From the NCBI RefSeq assembly GCF_030817655.1, contig NZ_JAUSZM010000003.1:2728001-2792000 (forward strand): a stretch of DNA of 64,000 bases, given 5' to 3'. The notes under the pieces are model-generated. The model had not been told where the DNA came from. It saw nothing but the letters and a program-made list of their open reading frames with translations, and did not search any database. The DNA is from Streptomyces sp. V4I2 (GTDB taxonomy: Bacteria > Actinomycetota > Actinomycetes > Streptomycetales > Streptomycetaceae). Position numbers and translations under genes: made by a program. Shown here in pieces: positions 34,286-43,419 of this stretch (within the stretch, counting starts at the first letter, position 1; each line of letters starts with the position of its first letter).

Positions 34286-36421
34286 ATGGGACGTGCGCGA
34301 ACGGGGAAGACCCGCCCCGTGTTCGAATCTGCGGATTCCTCAGCACCACGCGCCTTACCGCCGCTCCTGCACGACGTGGTCATCTGCGTGTCCGCTCCCG
34401 CTTTCGCGGCCTCGTCCCGTGACGGACAACTGAGGGGCGAGCGGGCGGAGGGGTTCTACGACCACGACCGACGGCTGCTGCACACCCTGTGTCTGCTCCT
34501 CGACGACCGCGAGCCGGAACCCATCGGTGTGCAGCCCCTCGGTCCCCACCAGGTGAGATTCACCGCCGTCCACCGCTACCCCCGGGACCGTACCGACGAC
34601 CCGACCCTGATCGTCGAACGCGTCCGAACCGCGGGCGACGGAGAGACCATCACGCTGCGCAACATCGGCATGCTGGGACGCCGACTGCGGGTGGAGCTGG
34701 TCGCCGCGTCGGACCTCGCCGACATCGCGGACGTCAAACGCGGACACCGGCGCCCCGTGGTGCGGTGCACGGCGGCCCCGGCCTCGCTCGCCTGGAGTTC
34801 CCCCGCCGGACGCGCCCGGATCCGGGTGCTGTCCGGCCCCGAACCCGAAACCTCCGGGGGCCCCGAAGGGGGCACCCTGACCTGGTCCCGAGTCGTGTTG
34901 CGCCCCGGCGAGTGCTGGACGGTCCAGCTCTGTGTCGACGGCAGCGCCATCCCGACACCTCCCGGGCATCCTGTGGCTCCCACCGATCCGGCGCCCTGGA
35001 ACGATCCCGTGATCGAGAGCGACCGGCGGCTCAAGAGGCTGGTACGGCGGGGACTCGCCGACCTCAGTGCACTGCGCCTCGCCGATCCCCAACGCCGCAC
35101 CACCGAAGGGTCCGAGGACCAGTTCATCGCCGCGGGCTGTCCGTGGTACCTCACCCTGTTCGGCCGGGACTCCATCTGGTCGGCGCGCATGATGCTGCCC
35201 CTGGGCACGGATCTGGCCCGCGGCACGCTGTGGTCGCTCGCCCGGCGGCAGGGCCGGGTGCACGAGCACTACCGCGAGGAGGCGCCCGGCAGGATCTTGC
35301 ACGAACTGCGCCCGGCGGAGGCCCAGCACGGCCACGGCCTGCTCCTGCCGGCCTCCTACTACGGATCGGTGGACGCGACCCCGCTGTTCGTGACGCTGCT
35401 GGTCGAGGCCTGGCAGTGGGGGCTCCCGGACAAGGACGTGGACGCCCTGCTGCCGTACGCGGAGCGCGCCATGGCGTGGGTCGTGGCGACGAGCAAACGC
35501 GACGAGGGCGGCCTGTTGCGCTACTACCCCCGCGCCGGAGGCCTGCGGCACCAGTCGTGGAAGGACAGCGACGACGCCGTGCGTGATGCCGAGGGCCGGC
35601 ACATAGAACCCCCGTTGGCGCTCTGCGAAGTCCAGGGGTACGCGTACGAGGCGGCCATGGGACTCGCCCGCCTGCAGCACAGCCGCGGCCGCTACGAGGC
35701 GGCCCAACGCCTGCTCGTCTGGGCCGCATCCCTGCGAAAACGGTTCTCCGAAGCTTTCTGGATACCGGCCCGCAACGGCCCCGCGCCTCGTTACGTGGCC
35801 ATCGCCGTGGGCCACGACCTGTCGCCGGTGAGCGGCCCGGCATCGAACATGGGCCAGCTGCTGTCCACCGGCATCCTCGACCCGGAGGGTTCCGCCGACG
35901 TCGCCGCCTGGCTGGCCCACCCCGATCTCAACTCCGGCTGGGGACTGCGCAGCCGCTCGGCCGCGGTCCCTGGCTTCAACCCGCTGAGCTACCACGGGGG
36001 TTCCGTGTGGACCCACGACACCGCGATCGCCGTACAGGGACTGTGCGCGGCCGGCCATCACGAGGAGGCGAGCGCCCTGGTGGACGGCCTGCTGGACGCC
36101 GCGAGCCACTTCTCGTACCGAATGCCCGAGCTGTACGCGGGCGACGCCCGCACGGAGGACTCACCGGCACCGCTGGCCTACCCGGCCGCGTGCCGGCCTC
36201 AGGGGTGGTCGGCGGCCTCGGGCGTGGCGGTGCTGTCCGCGCTGCTCGGGCTGAAACCTGACATCACTCGGCAGACATTGTGTGTGAACCCTGTGCCGCG
36301 GTGGCCGATGACGGTGCGAGAAATAGTTCTGGCAGGACGAGGTCTTACCGTGCAGGTGGACAAAGACGGCGAAGCCAGGATTTCAGGGCTGCCGGAGGGA
36401 TGGCGGGTGACCCACTCCTAG
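34286..36421 (+). CDS. glycogen-debranching-type (amylo-alpha-1,6-glucosidase-like) protein
   Basis: Up to 711 residues; the start is uncertain (ATG 34286 lacks a ribosome site, GTG 34319 follows GGGGAAG). The N-terminal ~220 residues resemble the GDE_N_bis domain (GFYDHDRRLLHTLCL), followed by an (alpha/alpha)6 catalytic region with CPWYLTLFGRDSIWSARM, SVDATPLFVTLLVEAW, VQGYAYEA and SYHGGSVWTHDTAIAVQGL. These proteins hydrolyse alpha-1,6 branches or other oligosaccharides; specificity cannot be read here. Its stop overlaps the stop of the convergent glycosyltransferase gene. Confidence 0.85.
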   Translation: MGRARTGKTRPVFESADSSAPRALPPLLHDVVICVSAPAFAASSRDGQLRGERAEGFYDHDRRLLHTLCLLLDDREPEPIGVQPLGPHQVRFTAVHRYPRDRTDDPTLIVERVRTAGDGETITLRNIGMLGRRLRVELVAASDLADIADVKRGHRRPVVRCTAAPASLAWSSPAGRARIRVLSGPEPETSGGPEGGTLTWSRVVLRPGECWTVQLCVDGSAIPTPPGHPVAPTDPAPWNDPVIESDRRLKRLVRRGLADLSALRLADPQRRTTEGSEDQFIAAGCPWYLTLFGRDSIWSARMMLPLGTDLARGTLWSLARRQGRVHEHYREEAPGRILHELRPAEAQHGHGLLLPASYYGSVDATPLFVTLLVEAWQWGLPDKDVDALLPYAERAMAWVVATSKRDEGGLLRYYPRAGGLRHQSWKDSDDAVRDAEGRHIEPPLALCEVQGYAYEAAMGLARLQHSRGRYEAAQRLLVWAASLRKRFSEAFWIPARNGPAPRYVAIAVGHDLSPVSGPASNMGQLLSTGILDPEGSADVAAWLAHPDLNSGWGLRSRSAAVPGFNPLSYHGGSVWTHDTAIAVQGLCAAGHHEEASALVDGLLDAASHFSYRMPELYAGDARTEDSPAPLAYPAACRPQGWSAASGVAVLSALLGLKPDITRQTLCVNPVPRWPMTVREIVLAGRGLTVQVDKDGEARISGLPEGWRVTHS

Positions 36422-37677
36422 AAATCCCCGAGTACCCCGGCCTTGACCAGGAGACGTGTGTACTCGGTCAGCATCGGCTCGACGTAGACCCGCTCCAGAT
36501 CGAAGCGGTCACGGACATGTTCGCGTGCCGCCCGTCCGGCCTCCCTGGCCTCCCCAGGCACAGTGAGCAGACGCCACACCTCGTCGGCGAAACGGGACGC
36601 CAGTTCTTCCTCGTCCTCGTCGGGCGCGACGAGCCTGCTGCCGCCCTCCCCGAGACCCCCGACGCCGGTGGCCACCACCGGACGGGCCGCGCACATGGCC
36701 TCCAACGGGGCGAGGCCCATGGGTTCGTCGAAGCGAGAGGGGTACACCACCACGGTGGCCTCCTCGTACAGCTTCCGCATGCAGTCGATCCCCGCCGGTC
36801 TGAACTCGACGTCCTGTCTCGGCCCCTCCAGCAGGCCGCAGTGCTCCACGAGGCGGGTCAGATCACCGCGGAATCCGCCGCGTTCGTGGTGGAAGTCGAC
36901 GGTGTCGAAGGGGTCCGTCAGGACCAACCGGGGCCGCATCGCGGCCGTCTCCCCCGTGCACTGCTCCGCACGCTTCCCGAGATGTTTCAGCATCAGGATC
37001 GCCACCCGGGCGCCCTTGTTGGGGATGAGCCGGGCCGGCAGCAGGACGACCGGATGCGAGCCCACGACGTCGAGTTCCGGGATGGTCAGGTACGCCTCGG
37101 TGTTGACACCCAGGTAGGTACGGTCCACGGGTTCACCCAGCACCTCCATGCAGGCTGTGACGAGGAAGTCCGACACGGCGTGGTGCACGTCCCAGACCGC
37201 GCACTCCTTGGCGATGCGCTCGTCCTCCGGGCTACGCCAGATGCTGTGGTAGGTGTGAAGCAGTACGAGGTTCAGATCATCCTGCAGGCTCTTCAGCGCA
37301 CGGGCGGGGGCGCTGGAGAAGTGGTGCAGGTTGTGGCCGTGGACCAGGTGCACAGGTGCGCCGGGCACCGTGAACTCCTGCCGGAACCAGCCCCGCAGCT
37401 CTTCTACCGTCGCGTCGTCGTACCGGTGGTCGGCGGACAGGTCCAGCAGGTCGTGACGGACCACGCGCACCCCGTCGCAGGGCGCATGGGCACCCACCGA
37501 CCCGGTGAGAACGGTGACTCGGTGTCCCCGGCCGGCCAGGACCCTCGAGAAGTCCCACAAATGGGTTTCCACGCCGCCGACACAGGGGGGAAACGACCAG
37601 TGGACCAAGCCGATGTGCAGCTTCCGCCCGTCCCCGGACCCGCTTTCCTCACCGGGCTCTGCCTGCCGCTGGTCCAC
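36418..37677 (-). CDS. GT4-type glycosyltransferase
   Basis: 419 residues from a GTG at 37677 preceded by GGAGG at 4 bp; a TTG at 37719 would add 14 residues without a ribosome site. GT-B fold: N-terminal Gly-rich loop in FPPCVGGVETHLWDFS, and the donor-binding EX7E motif in SRFDEPMGLAPLEAM near the C-terminus. Retaining transferases of this family use nucleotide sugars to build glycans or trehalose/mannoside. Shares a CTAG at 36418-36421 with the debranching gene, tail to tail. Confidence 0.88.
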   Translation of the reverse strand: MDQRQAEPGEESGSGDGRKLHIGLVHWSFPPCVGGVETHLWDFSRVLAGRGHRVTVLTGSVGAHAPCDGVRVVRHDLLDLSADHRYDDATVEELRGWFRQEFTVPGAPVHLVHGHNLHHFSSAPARALKSLQDDLNLVLLHTYHSIWRSPEDERIAKECAVWDVHHAVSDFLVTACMEVLGEPVDRTYLGVNTEAYLTIPELDVVGSHPVVLLPARLIPNKGARVAILMLKHLGKRAEQCTGETAAMRPRLVLTDPFDTVDFHHERGGFRGDLTRLVEHCGLLEGPRQDVEFRPAGIDCMRKLYEEATVVVYPSRFDEPMGLAPLEAMCAARPVVATGVGGLGEGGSRLVAPDEDEEELASRFADEVWRLLTVPGEAREAGRAAREHVRDRFDLERVYVEPMLTEYTRLLVKAGVLGDF

Positions 37678-37839
37678 CGCGCCTCCGCGAGTCGTAGATG
37701 CCCGAAACGCAGAAATCAACGACTAGTACAGGATGAGGACACTCATGGACGCCGCATGGTTCCGTGCGCTTGCCTGGATGTTGATAGCTCCGGCGGGGAG
37801 AATGGACTGTAGTACACGCGCGGCGCCCGGGGGGACTGG

Positions 37840-40524
37840 ATGGCGATACGCACAGCATTACGAGTTCGCACGCGCCCATCTCCGACGCGACGTCGTCTCC
37901 AGACCGCTCTCAGCTCCGTGACCGGGGCGGGAGCGGTATTTTTGTCCGTGTTCGCTCAGGAGACCCATGGCACGACCTTGATGGTGCTGGCGTCGAGTGC
38001 CGGAGTACTGGGCGGGATCTCGGCGATATCGGGTTACTTCTCCGTGCACCGCCCGAGCTCCGCCTCCTCCGCCCCCGGCAGCACGGACAGCGACGCGTTG
38101 TACGTACCGCCGCCCAACATCCCCACTGTCTCCCGGTACTTCACCGGGCGTAGCGCCGAACTCAAGTCCATCGCCCGGGCACTTGGGCCCAGTGACCACG
38201 GCGACGGGGTGCGGATCTGTGTGGTGCACGGGCGTGGCGGTCTGGGCAAGACCCAGTTGGCGATCGCCTACGCCGATGAGCGCCTGAGGCAGGCCGGGTC
38301 CCTCGTCTGGTGGCTGTCCGCCCCCAGTCACGAGCGGCTCATGGGCGAGCTGCTGGAACTCGCCGCCTGCCTCGGCATACCGGAGCACAACTCCAAGAGC
38401 GTGATGCTCAACAGGCTCTGGGGCCGGCTCCGCGATGCTCCCGGCTGGCTCCTGGTCTACGACGACGTGCAGGAGGACAGCCTGGGGCCGCTGAGCGCAC
38501 GGGCGAGCGACGCCCGGCCCTCTCTGCTGCCCCGGACGGGCCCGGGGTCGGTCCTCATCACCACGCAGCGGCGGGAGGGCTGGCACCACCTCCCCGAGCC
38601 GATCGAAGTGATCGCCCTGCCCGACCTGACCGCCGAGGAGGGACACGCCTTCCTGCGCAAGAGGATCGAGGCCGATGACGACGGGAAGGCCATCGACGAG
38701 CTGGGCGCCCAGCTGCACTGGCTGCCCCTGGCCCTCGACCAGGCCGGCGCGTACATCGCGGACGCCGAGATATCCGTGAAGGAGTATCTGCGCCGGCTTC
38801 CCGGCCACTCGACGGGCAACGCCGCCGCCACCTTCCGGCTCTCCATCGAGCGCATCGTCTCGGCCGCGCCCGAGGCCGAGGACCTCATGCGGCTGTGCTC
38901 CTTCCTCGCTTCGGAGGACGTGGGGCGCGACATGCTGCTGCACCACCGTGAACTGACCCCCTCGCCACTGCGGGAGGTGATGAGGGACGAGGCCGAGTTC
39001 AACCGCGTCGTACGACGTCTGTCCAACCACTCCCTGCTCAGCCGGAGCGGGGACAGCAGGGGCGCCAGCGTCAGTTACGCCATGCATCCCCAGGTGCAGT
39101 CGTTCGTCCGCGAGGGCATGGACACTCAGGCCCGGCTGCTGTGGTCGCAGTCGGTGGTCCAGTTGCTGGAGGCCGCGTTCCCCCTGACTCCCGAACTGCT
39201 CGACGAGCGAGCCGCCTGTGAGCGGTTGATGCCTCATGTCGAGGCGGTCTCGGCCGAACTGGTGTGGGGAGCCGACGCCGACGATCACGAGTACGGAGCG
39301 GCGCGTGATCCCCAGGCTCTGGCCCGGCTGCTGCACCGCGTCGGGATCTACCAGGAGCACCGCTGCGACTGGGTACACGCCCTGGAGTACTTCGAGAAGG
39401 AGGCGACGCTGCGCGAGACCCATCCCGGCGACGCCCTGGGGCTGGCGACCGCGCAACTGGCCGTGGCACGTCAGCTCTATCTGCTCGCTCGCCTCTCGGA
39501 GGCCGAGGAGCAGTGCCGACAGGCGCTGGACCAGTGCCTCCTGCGGCCGGACGACCCCGCCTTCCTCCCACTGCGCGCGCAGTGCCTGCGGCAACTCGGC
39601 GGCATTCTGCGCGAGAACCTCCAGTTCCCCGAGGCCCTGGAGGCCGTCGAGCTGGCGATAGACATCTACGAACGGCACGGCGCGGAGTGGGACGGGCTCG
39701 ACTGGGCCGTCGCCGAGCAGGAAGCCGGCATGATCCATCGGAATGCCGGACAGCTCGCCAAAGCTCTCGAACGCTACGCGCAAGCCGGCCGCCGCATCCC
39801 GCGCAACGGCAGCCAGGAACCGCGCGAGCACAAGATCTTCCGCGCGATGCTCCAGAGGGACGTGGGCATCGTGGCCCAGGACCGCGGTGACCTGGAAAAG
39901 GCGGAACAAGAGCTGCGCGAGGCCCTCGAGGTTCTGAAGGCTTCGCGCGGTATGGACGACTTCGAGACCTCTCAGATCGCCAAGTTCCTCGGCGATGTAC
40001 GGCGTCGCCAGGGCGAGGAACTGCGCCTGCGCGCCCGCCGGACACCCCGTCCCTTCCTCCGGCGGCGCCTGCACCGGGAGGCCCGCGCCCACCTCCGGGA
40101 GGCGGCGCAGCTGCTCGACGCGGTGGTCGAGTTGCATCGCAAGCGCCGCGAGGCGGAGGCGCACAAGTACGCCGCCTGCCTCAACAAACTCGGATCCCTC
40201 CAGCACGCACAAGGCCGTACGGCCTTGGCCCTGGAGACCCTTCGAGAAGCCGAGGAGATCTACGTCACGAAGTACAGCAGCGATCACCACTACCGCGCCA
40301 AGACCCTGTCCCGGCTGGGCCCGGTCCTCCTCAGCGCCGGGGACCGCCAAGCCGCCGAGCAGGCGTTGCGCGAGGCGGAGGACATCATCTGCAGTCGGCT
40401 GACGGACGTCCATCCCTCACTCGTCGCCGTGTACGAAAGGCTCGCCGTGTGCACCCACAACACACAAGAGGCCTCGGCGTACCTCATCCGGGCCCAGCAC
40501 ATCAAGGATGCGATCGGCGCCTGA
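37840..40524 (+). CDS. large STAND NTPase (NB-ARC-like) with N-terminal membrane segment and TPR C-terminus
   Basis: 894 residues. Two hydrophobic stretches (about 24-40 and 47-67) may anchor the N-terminus. The NTPase core has YFTGRSAEL, P-loop GRGGLGKT (131-138), Walker B WLLVYDDV (203-210), sensor SVLITTQR and the LPLALDQAGAYI box (295-306), as in NB-ARC/AP-ATPases. From ~460 onward TPR-like helical pairs continue to the end (RLSEAEEQCRQALDQ, DLEKAEQELREALEVL, ALALETLREAEEIYV). STAND proteins switch on signal binding and act in regulation, phage defence or self-killing. No effector domain is recognised. Confidence 0.88.
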   Translation: MAIRTALRVRTRPSPTRRRLQTALSSVTGAGAVFLSVFAQETHGTTLMVLASSAGVLGGISAISGYFSVHRPSSASSAPGSTDSDALYVPPPNIPTVSRYFTGRSAELKSIARALGPSDHGDGVRICVVHGRGGLGKTQLAIAYADERLRQAGSLVWWLSAPSHERLMGELLELAACLGIPEHNSKSVMLNRLWGRLRDAPGWLLVYDDVQEDSLGPLSARASDARPSLLPRTGPGSVLITTQRREGWHHLPEPIEVIALPDLTAEEGHAFLRKRIEADDDGKAIDELGAQLHWLPLALDQAGAYIADAEISVKEYLRRLPGHSTGNAAATFRLSIERIVSAAPEAEDLMRLCSFLASEDVGRDMLLHHRELTPSPLREVMRDEAEFNRVVRRLSNHSLLSRSGDSRGASVSYAMHPQVQSFVREGMDTQARLLWSQSVVQLLEAAFPLTPELLDERAACERLMPHVEAVSAELVWGADADDHEYGAARDPQALARLLHRVGIYQEHRCDWVHALEYFEKEATLRETHPGDALGLATAQLAVARQLYLLARLSEAEEQCRQALDQCLLRPDDPAFLPLRAQCLRQLGGILRENLQFPEALEAVELAIDIYERHGAEWDGLDWAVAEQEAGMIHRNAGQLAKALERYAQAGRRIPRNGSQEPREHKIFRAMLQRDVGIVAQDRGDLEKAEQELREALEVLKASRGMDDFETSQIAKFLGDVRRRQGEELRLRARRTPRPFLRRRLHREARAHLREAAQLLDAVVELHRKRREAEAHKYAACLNKLGSLQHAQGRTALALETLREAEEIYVTKYSSDHHYRAKTLSRLGPVLLSAGDRQAAEQALREAEDIICSRLTDVHPSLVAVYERLAVCTHNTQEASAYLIRAQHIKDAIGA

Positions 40525-40572
40525 CGGGGTCGCCGGAACCCACCCAAGTGAATTCGTGCACAAGCGGCCCCC

Positions 40573-40578
40573 TACGAT
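40573..40578 (+). promoter_or_regulatory. -10 element of a leaderless ctaA promoter
   Basis: TACGAT lies seven bases before the GTG at 40586, with no Shine-Dalgarno. The spacing fits a leaderless mRNA beginning at that GTG and argues against the ATG at 40577, which lies inside the hexamer. No clear -35. Confidence 0.45.
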
Positions 40579-40585
40579 GGGACGC

Positions 40586-41584
40586 GTGCCAAAAGTGACC
40601 CGCGCCGACGCCGTAGCGGCCGTCCGCAACCCGCTCGCCTTCATCGCCGAACGCTGGACCCCGACCGCACGGACGGTCCGGCGGGCGGCCCTCGCCGCGC
40701 TCGTCATGTCGGTGCTCATCGTGGTCACCGGCGGGGCGGTGCGGCTCACCGGATCCGGGCTCGGCTGTCCGACCTGGCCCAAGTGCACCGACGACTCGCT
40801 GACCGCCACCAGCGCGATGGGCTTCCACGGCGCCATCGAGTTCGGCAACCGCATGCTGACGTACGTGCTGTGCGCGGCGGTCGGCTGGGCGATCATCGCC
40901 GCGCGTTCCGTCAAGCCGTACCGGCGCGGCCTGACCCGGCTGGGCTGGGCGCAGTTCTGGGTCGTGATGAGCAACGCGATCCTCGGCGGCATCGTGGTCC
41001 TGGTCGGCCTCAACCCGTATACGGTCGCGGCCCACTTCGTGGCGACGTCCGCCCTGATCGCCATCGCCACGGTGATGTGGCACCGCACCCGGGAGAGCGA
41101 CGGGACGCCCCGCCCGCTGGTCGGCAGGTCCGTGCAGCAGCTGGTGTGGTTCCTGGTCGCCGCCTCCGTCCTGCTGATCCTGGTCGGCACGATCGTGACC
41201 GGTGCGGGGCCGCACGCGGGCGACTCCAGGGAGGTCGAGCGGATGCCGCTCGACTGGGAGACCGTCAGCAAGGTGCACGCCGTGCTGGCCTGGATCGTGG
41301 TGTCGCTGACGTTCGCCCTGTGGTTCGTCCTCAAGGCGGTCGACTCCCCCAAGGGGCCGCAGGGACGCACCCGCGACCTCTTCCTGATCCTGCTCGCGCA
41401 GGGCGTCATCGGCTACGTCCAGTACTTCACCGACCTGCCCGAGATCCTGGTCGGCCTGCACATGCTCGGCTCGGCCCTGGTGTGGATCGCGGTGCTGCGT
41501 GTGGTGCTGTCCCTGCGGGAGCGGGCGGAGGTCGTGACCGATGTGCCGGGCCCTTCGAGCGAGGCGACGCTGACGCGGGCGTGA
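40586..41584 (+). CDS. ctaA: haem A synthase (CtaA/Cox15)
   Basis: 332 residues from the GTG (335 if the ATG at 40577 is used). Eight-helix integral membrane protein of the Cox15/CtaA family, converting haem O to haem A for cytochrome oxidase. Visible: VVTGGAVRLTGSGLGCPTWP (conserved first loop with Cys), FHGAIEFGNRMLTYVL, TVSKVHAVLAWI, and ILVGLHMLGSALVW, whose His residues bind haem. Works with ctaB, 2.8 kb downstream. Confidence 0.92.
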   Translation: MPKVTRADAVAAVRNPLAFIAERWTPTARTVRRAALAALVMSVLIVVTGGAVRLTGSGLGCPTWPKCTDDSLTATSAMGFHGAIEFGNRMLTYVLCAAVGWAIIAARSVKPYRRGLTRLGWAQFWVVMSNAILGGIVVLVGLNPYTVAAHFVATSALIAIATVMWHRTRESDGTPRPLVGRSVQQLVWFLVAASVLLILVGTIVTGAGPHAGDSREVERMPLDWETVSKVHAVLAWIVVSLTFALWFVLKAVDSPKGPQGRTRDLFLILLAQGVIGYVQYFTDLPEILVGLHMLGSALVWIAVLRVVLSLRERAEVVTDVPGPSSEATLTRA

Positions 41585-41601
41585 GCGCCACCTCGCCGTA
41601 G

Positions 41602-41625
41602 CCCACCGGCCCACCGGCCCACCGG
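41602..41625. repeat. three tandem copies of CCCACCGG
   Basis: The 8-bp unit CCCACCGG is repeated perfectly three times between the ctaA stop and the convergent amidohydrolase stop. Simple-sequence expansion in an intergenic space; no hairpin. Confidence 0.8.
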
Positions 41626-41626
41626 C

Positions 41627-42733
41627 TCACTCCAGCCCGTACACCCGCCTGGCGTTCCCCGCCGCGATCAGTCCCGCCACCCGCTGCGCGTCCGCCAGCG
41701 ACCACGCCCCCTCGGCGACCCAGGTGCCCAGCACCCGGCCCAGCGCCTCCCGGAACAGCCGCGCGCCCACCACGTGCAGCTCGGGCAGGCCCTGGGCGCC
41801 GCTGGAGAAGAGGATCTTGCCGAAGGGGGCCAGCTCCAGGATCTCCGCGAGGACGGTGGCGGCACGGGCCCCGGTCCGTACGAGCGCGGCGCCCGAGTCG
41901 GCGTACACGTGCGGGAAGACCCCGGCGAGATGGGCGGCGTGCCGGTGGTAGGGGTAGCCGTGCAGCAGCACGAGGTCTGTGCCGAGGCCGGCCGTGGCCC
42001 GGACGAAGTCCGTGAGCAGCACGGGATCCGTACGGTCGATCCGCAGCCCCGGTTCGCCGAGCCCGGCGTGCAGTTGCAGCGGCAGGCCCGAGGCGACGGC
42101 GATCCACAGCAGGTGCCGCAGCAGCACCGGGTCGCTCAGCTCCCCGCCCACCCGGCGACCGGCGAGCCAGCGGCCGGCGGCGCCGCGCACCTCGCCGGGC
42201 CCCGGCGGTTCGGGCGCGAGCGCGAGTCCGTGCCGTACGCCCGCCACGGAGGTGAAGGCCACGGCGCCCGAGGCGGCGCCGTGCACCGACTCGGCGAGGT
42301 TGGCGAGGAAGGACTCGACGGTGCCGGAGGTGTCGGCGACCTGTTCGGCGAGGAGTTCGAGGCGCACGACCTCGCGGGCCTCGGCGGCCGCGGCGGAGGC
42401 CATCTCGCCGGGGCCGGTCAGGTCGCCGGGCAGCCCGGTGTCGACCAGATACGTCGTGATCCCGCTGCCGCGCAGCAGCCGGCGGCCCGACTCCAGTACG
42501 CCGAGTTCACGGCGCCGGGCGAGATAGCGGGCGGGCGGGCAGTGCGGCTCCAGACCGAGTAACGGCGGGCACCAACGGCGTACCGCGAACCCGGTCTGCG
42601 TGTCGAAGAGCGTCGTACCCGGCGCGGGCGGCCCCTCGGTCCGGGCCAACTGGGCCTCGAAGGTCCCGAGGCCCAGCTCCGTTCTCAGGACGCCGTGACA
42701 GTACTGGTCCACGAGGGACGGCGTTTCGATCAT
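41627..42733 (-). CDS. amidohydrolase-family protein
   Basis: 368 residues, TIM-barrel metal-dependent hydrolase of the amidohydrolase superfamily. Metal-site-like motifs: DQYCHG at the N-terminus, LPLQLHAGLGE near 220, VLLHGYPYHRHAAHLA near 260 and KILFSSGAQGLPE near 315, where the usual Asp is replaced by Gly/Ala, so catalytic competence is uncertain. Members of this type hydrolyse amides, lactones or decarboxylate. Monocistronic, upstream of a repeat-rich gap. Confidence 0.82.
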   Translation of the reverse strand: MIETPSLVDQYCHGVLRTELGLGTFEAQLARTEGPPAPGTTLFDTQTGFAVRRWCPPLLGLEPHCPPARYLARRRELGVLESGRRLLRGSGITTYLVDTGLPGDLTGPGEMASAAAAEAREVVRLELLAEQVADTSGTVESFLANLAESVHGAASGAVAFTSVAGVRHGLALAPEPPGPGEVRGAAGRWLAGRRVGGELSDPVLLRHLLWIAVASGLPLQLHAGLGEPGLRIDRTDPVLLTDFVRATAGLGTDLVLLHGYPYHRHAAHLAGVFPHVYADSGAALVRTGARAATVLAEILELAPFGKILFSSGAQGLPELHVVGARLFREALGRVLGTWVAEGAWSLADAQRVAGLIAAGNARRVYGLE

Positions 42734-42896
42734 CCGGACTCCCCGTGCTCGGACTCTGTCCTTCTCAGGTCCTAACGGGTGAACCGGGCACTAGGTGTTG
42801 CAGTCACACACCCCGTGCGAAAGCGCTCCGCGGGAGAGCCGAACGCGCAACTGTCTCGGGGGTGCTGGTGATCCGGCGGCTGCGGGCCGTATGTGG

Positions 42897-42985
42897 CTGG
42901 TCGCTCCCCCACTCTCGGCTTCGCTCGAGCGGGGGGACCCCATCGCGGCGGAGCCGCACATCGATACAACCCCGCGCCCCTTGAG
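42897..42985. repeat. Streptomyces-type intergenic repeat with hairpins
   Basis: CTCCCCCACTCTCGGCTTCG and the following CGAGCGGGGGG form an imperfect hairpin, then GCGGC-GGA-GCCGC (42945-42957) forms a second, followed by CCCCGCGCCCCTTGAG. From memory this block resembles dispersed intergenic repeats found in many Streptomyces genomes. It lies in the 260-bp gap 42734-42993, which holds no gene. Confidence 0.5.
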
Positions 42986-42993
42986 AGCGTTGT

Positions 42994-43326
42994 TCAGCCG
43001 TTGCTCGGGCCGCCCACCTGGATGCCCGCCATGCGGCTCCACTCGTACGGGCCGGTCTTGACCTTGGCCGCGAACTCGCCGTCGAAGTCCTCGTGGACGG
43101 TGATGCCGGCCTTCGCCACCGCCTGCTCGGCGAGGGCGGTCGAGGGGGCCACCAGGTCGCCCCAGGCGCCGTCCTCGCCGACGAGGACGATGCGGGCGCC
43201 GCGGTCCCCGAGGTACGCGATCTGGCCCTCGGCCCCGCCGTGCTCCTTGGAGAAGCTGCTGATCTGCTTGGCGAGCCGGGTCACTTTGCGCTCGGCCTTC
43301 GGGTCCACCTGCTGCGTGTCTGCCAT
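42994..43326 (-). CDS. small conserved-looking hypothetical protein, 110 residues
   Basis: Not recognised. Soluble, with a charged helical N-terminus (DPKAERKVTRLAKQISSFSK) followed by a compact alpha/beta pattern (AYLGDRGARIVLVGEDGAWG). Third-position G/C bias and a conserved-looking ending (WSRMAGIQVGGPSNG) support it as a gene. No membrane segment. It lies between the repeat block and ctaB and may be a separate unit. Role unknown. Confidence 0.7.
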   Translation of the reverse strand: MADTQQVDPKAERKVTRLAKQISSFSKEHGGAEGQIAYLGDRGARIVLVGEDGAWGDLVAPSTALAEQAVAKAGITVHEDFDGEFAAKVKTGPYEWSRMAGIQVGGPSNG

Positions 43327-43362
43327 GGCCAGGATGCTACCGACGGGTAGATCAAACGGCGA

Positions 43363-43400
43363 CGGCCGGGGTGAGTGGCCTTGACCACGCACCCCGGCCG
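43363..43400 (-). terminator. hairpin terminator after ctaB
   Basis: CGGCCGGGGTG (43363-43373) pairs with CACCCCGGCCG (43390-43400), and an inner GTGG/CCAC extends the stem beyond one mismatch. It lies 20 bp past the ctaB stop at 43420. Confidence 0.8.
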
Positions 43401-43419
43401 CCGGAAGCGACAAGGGGAT

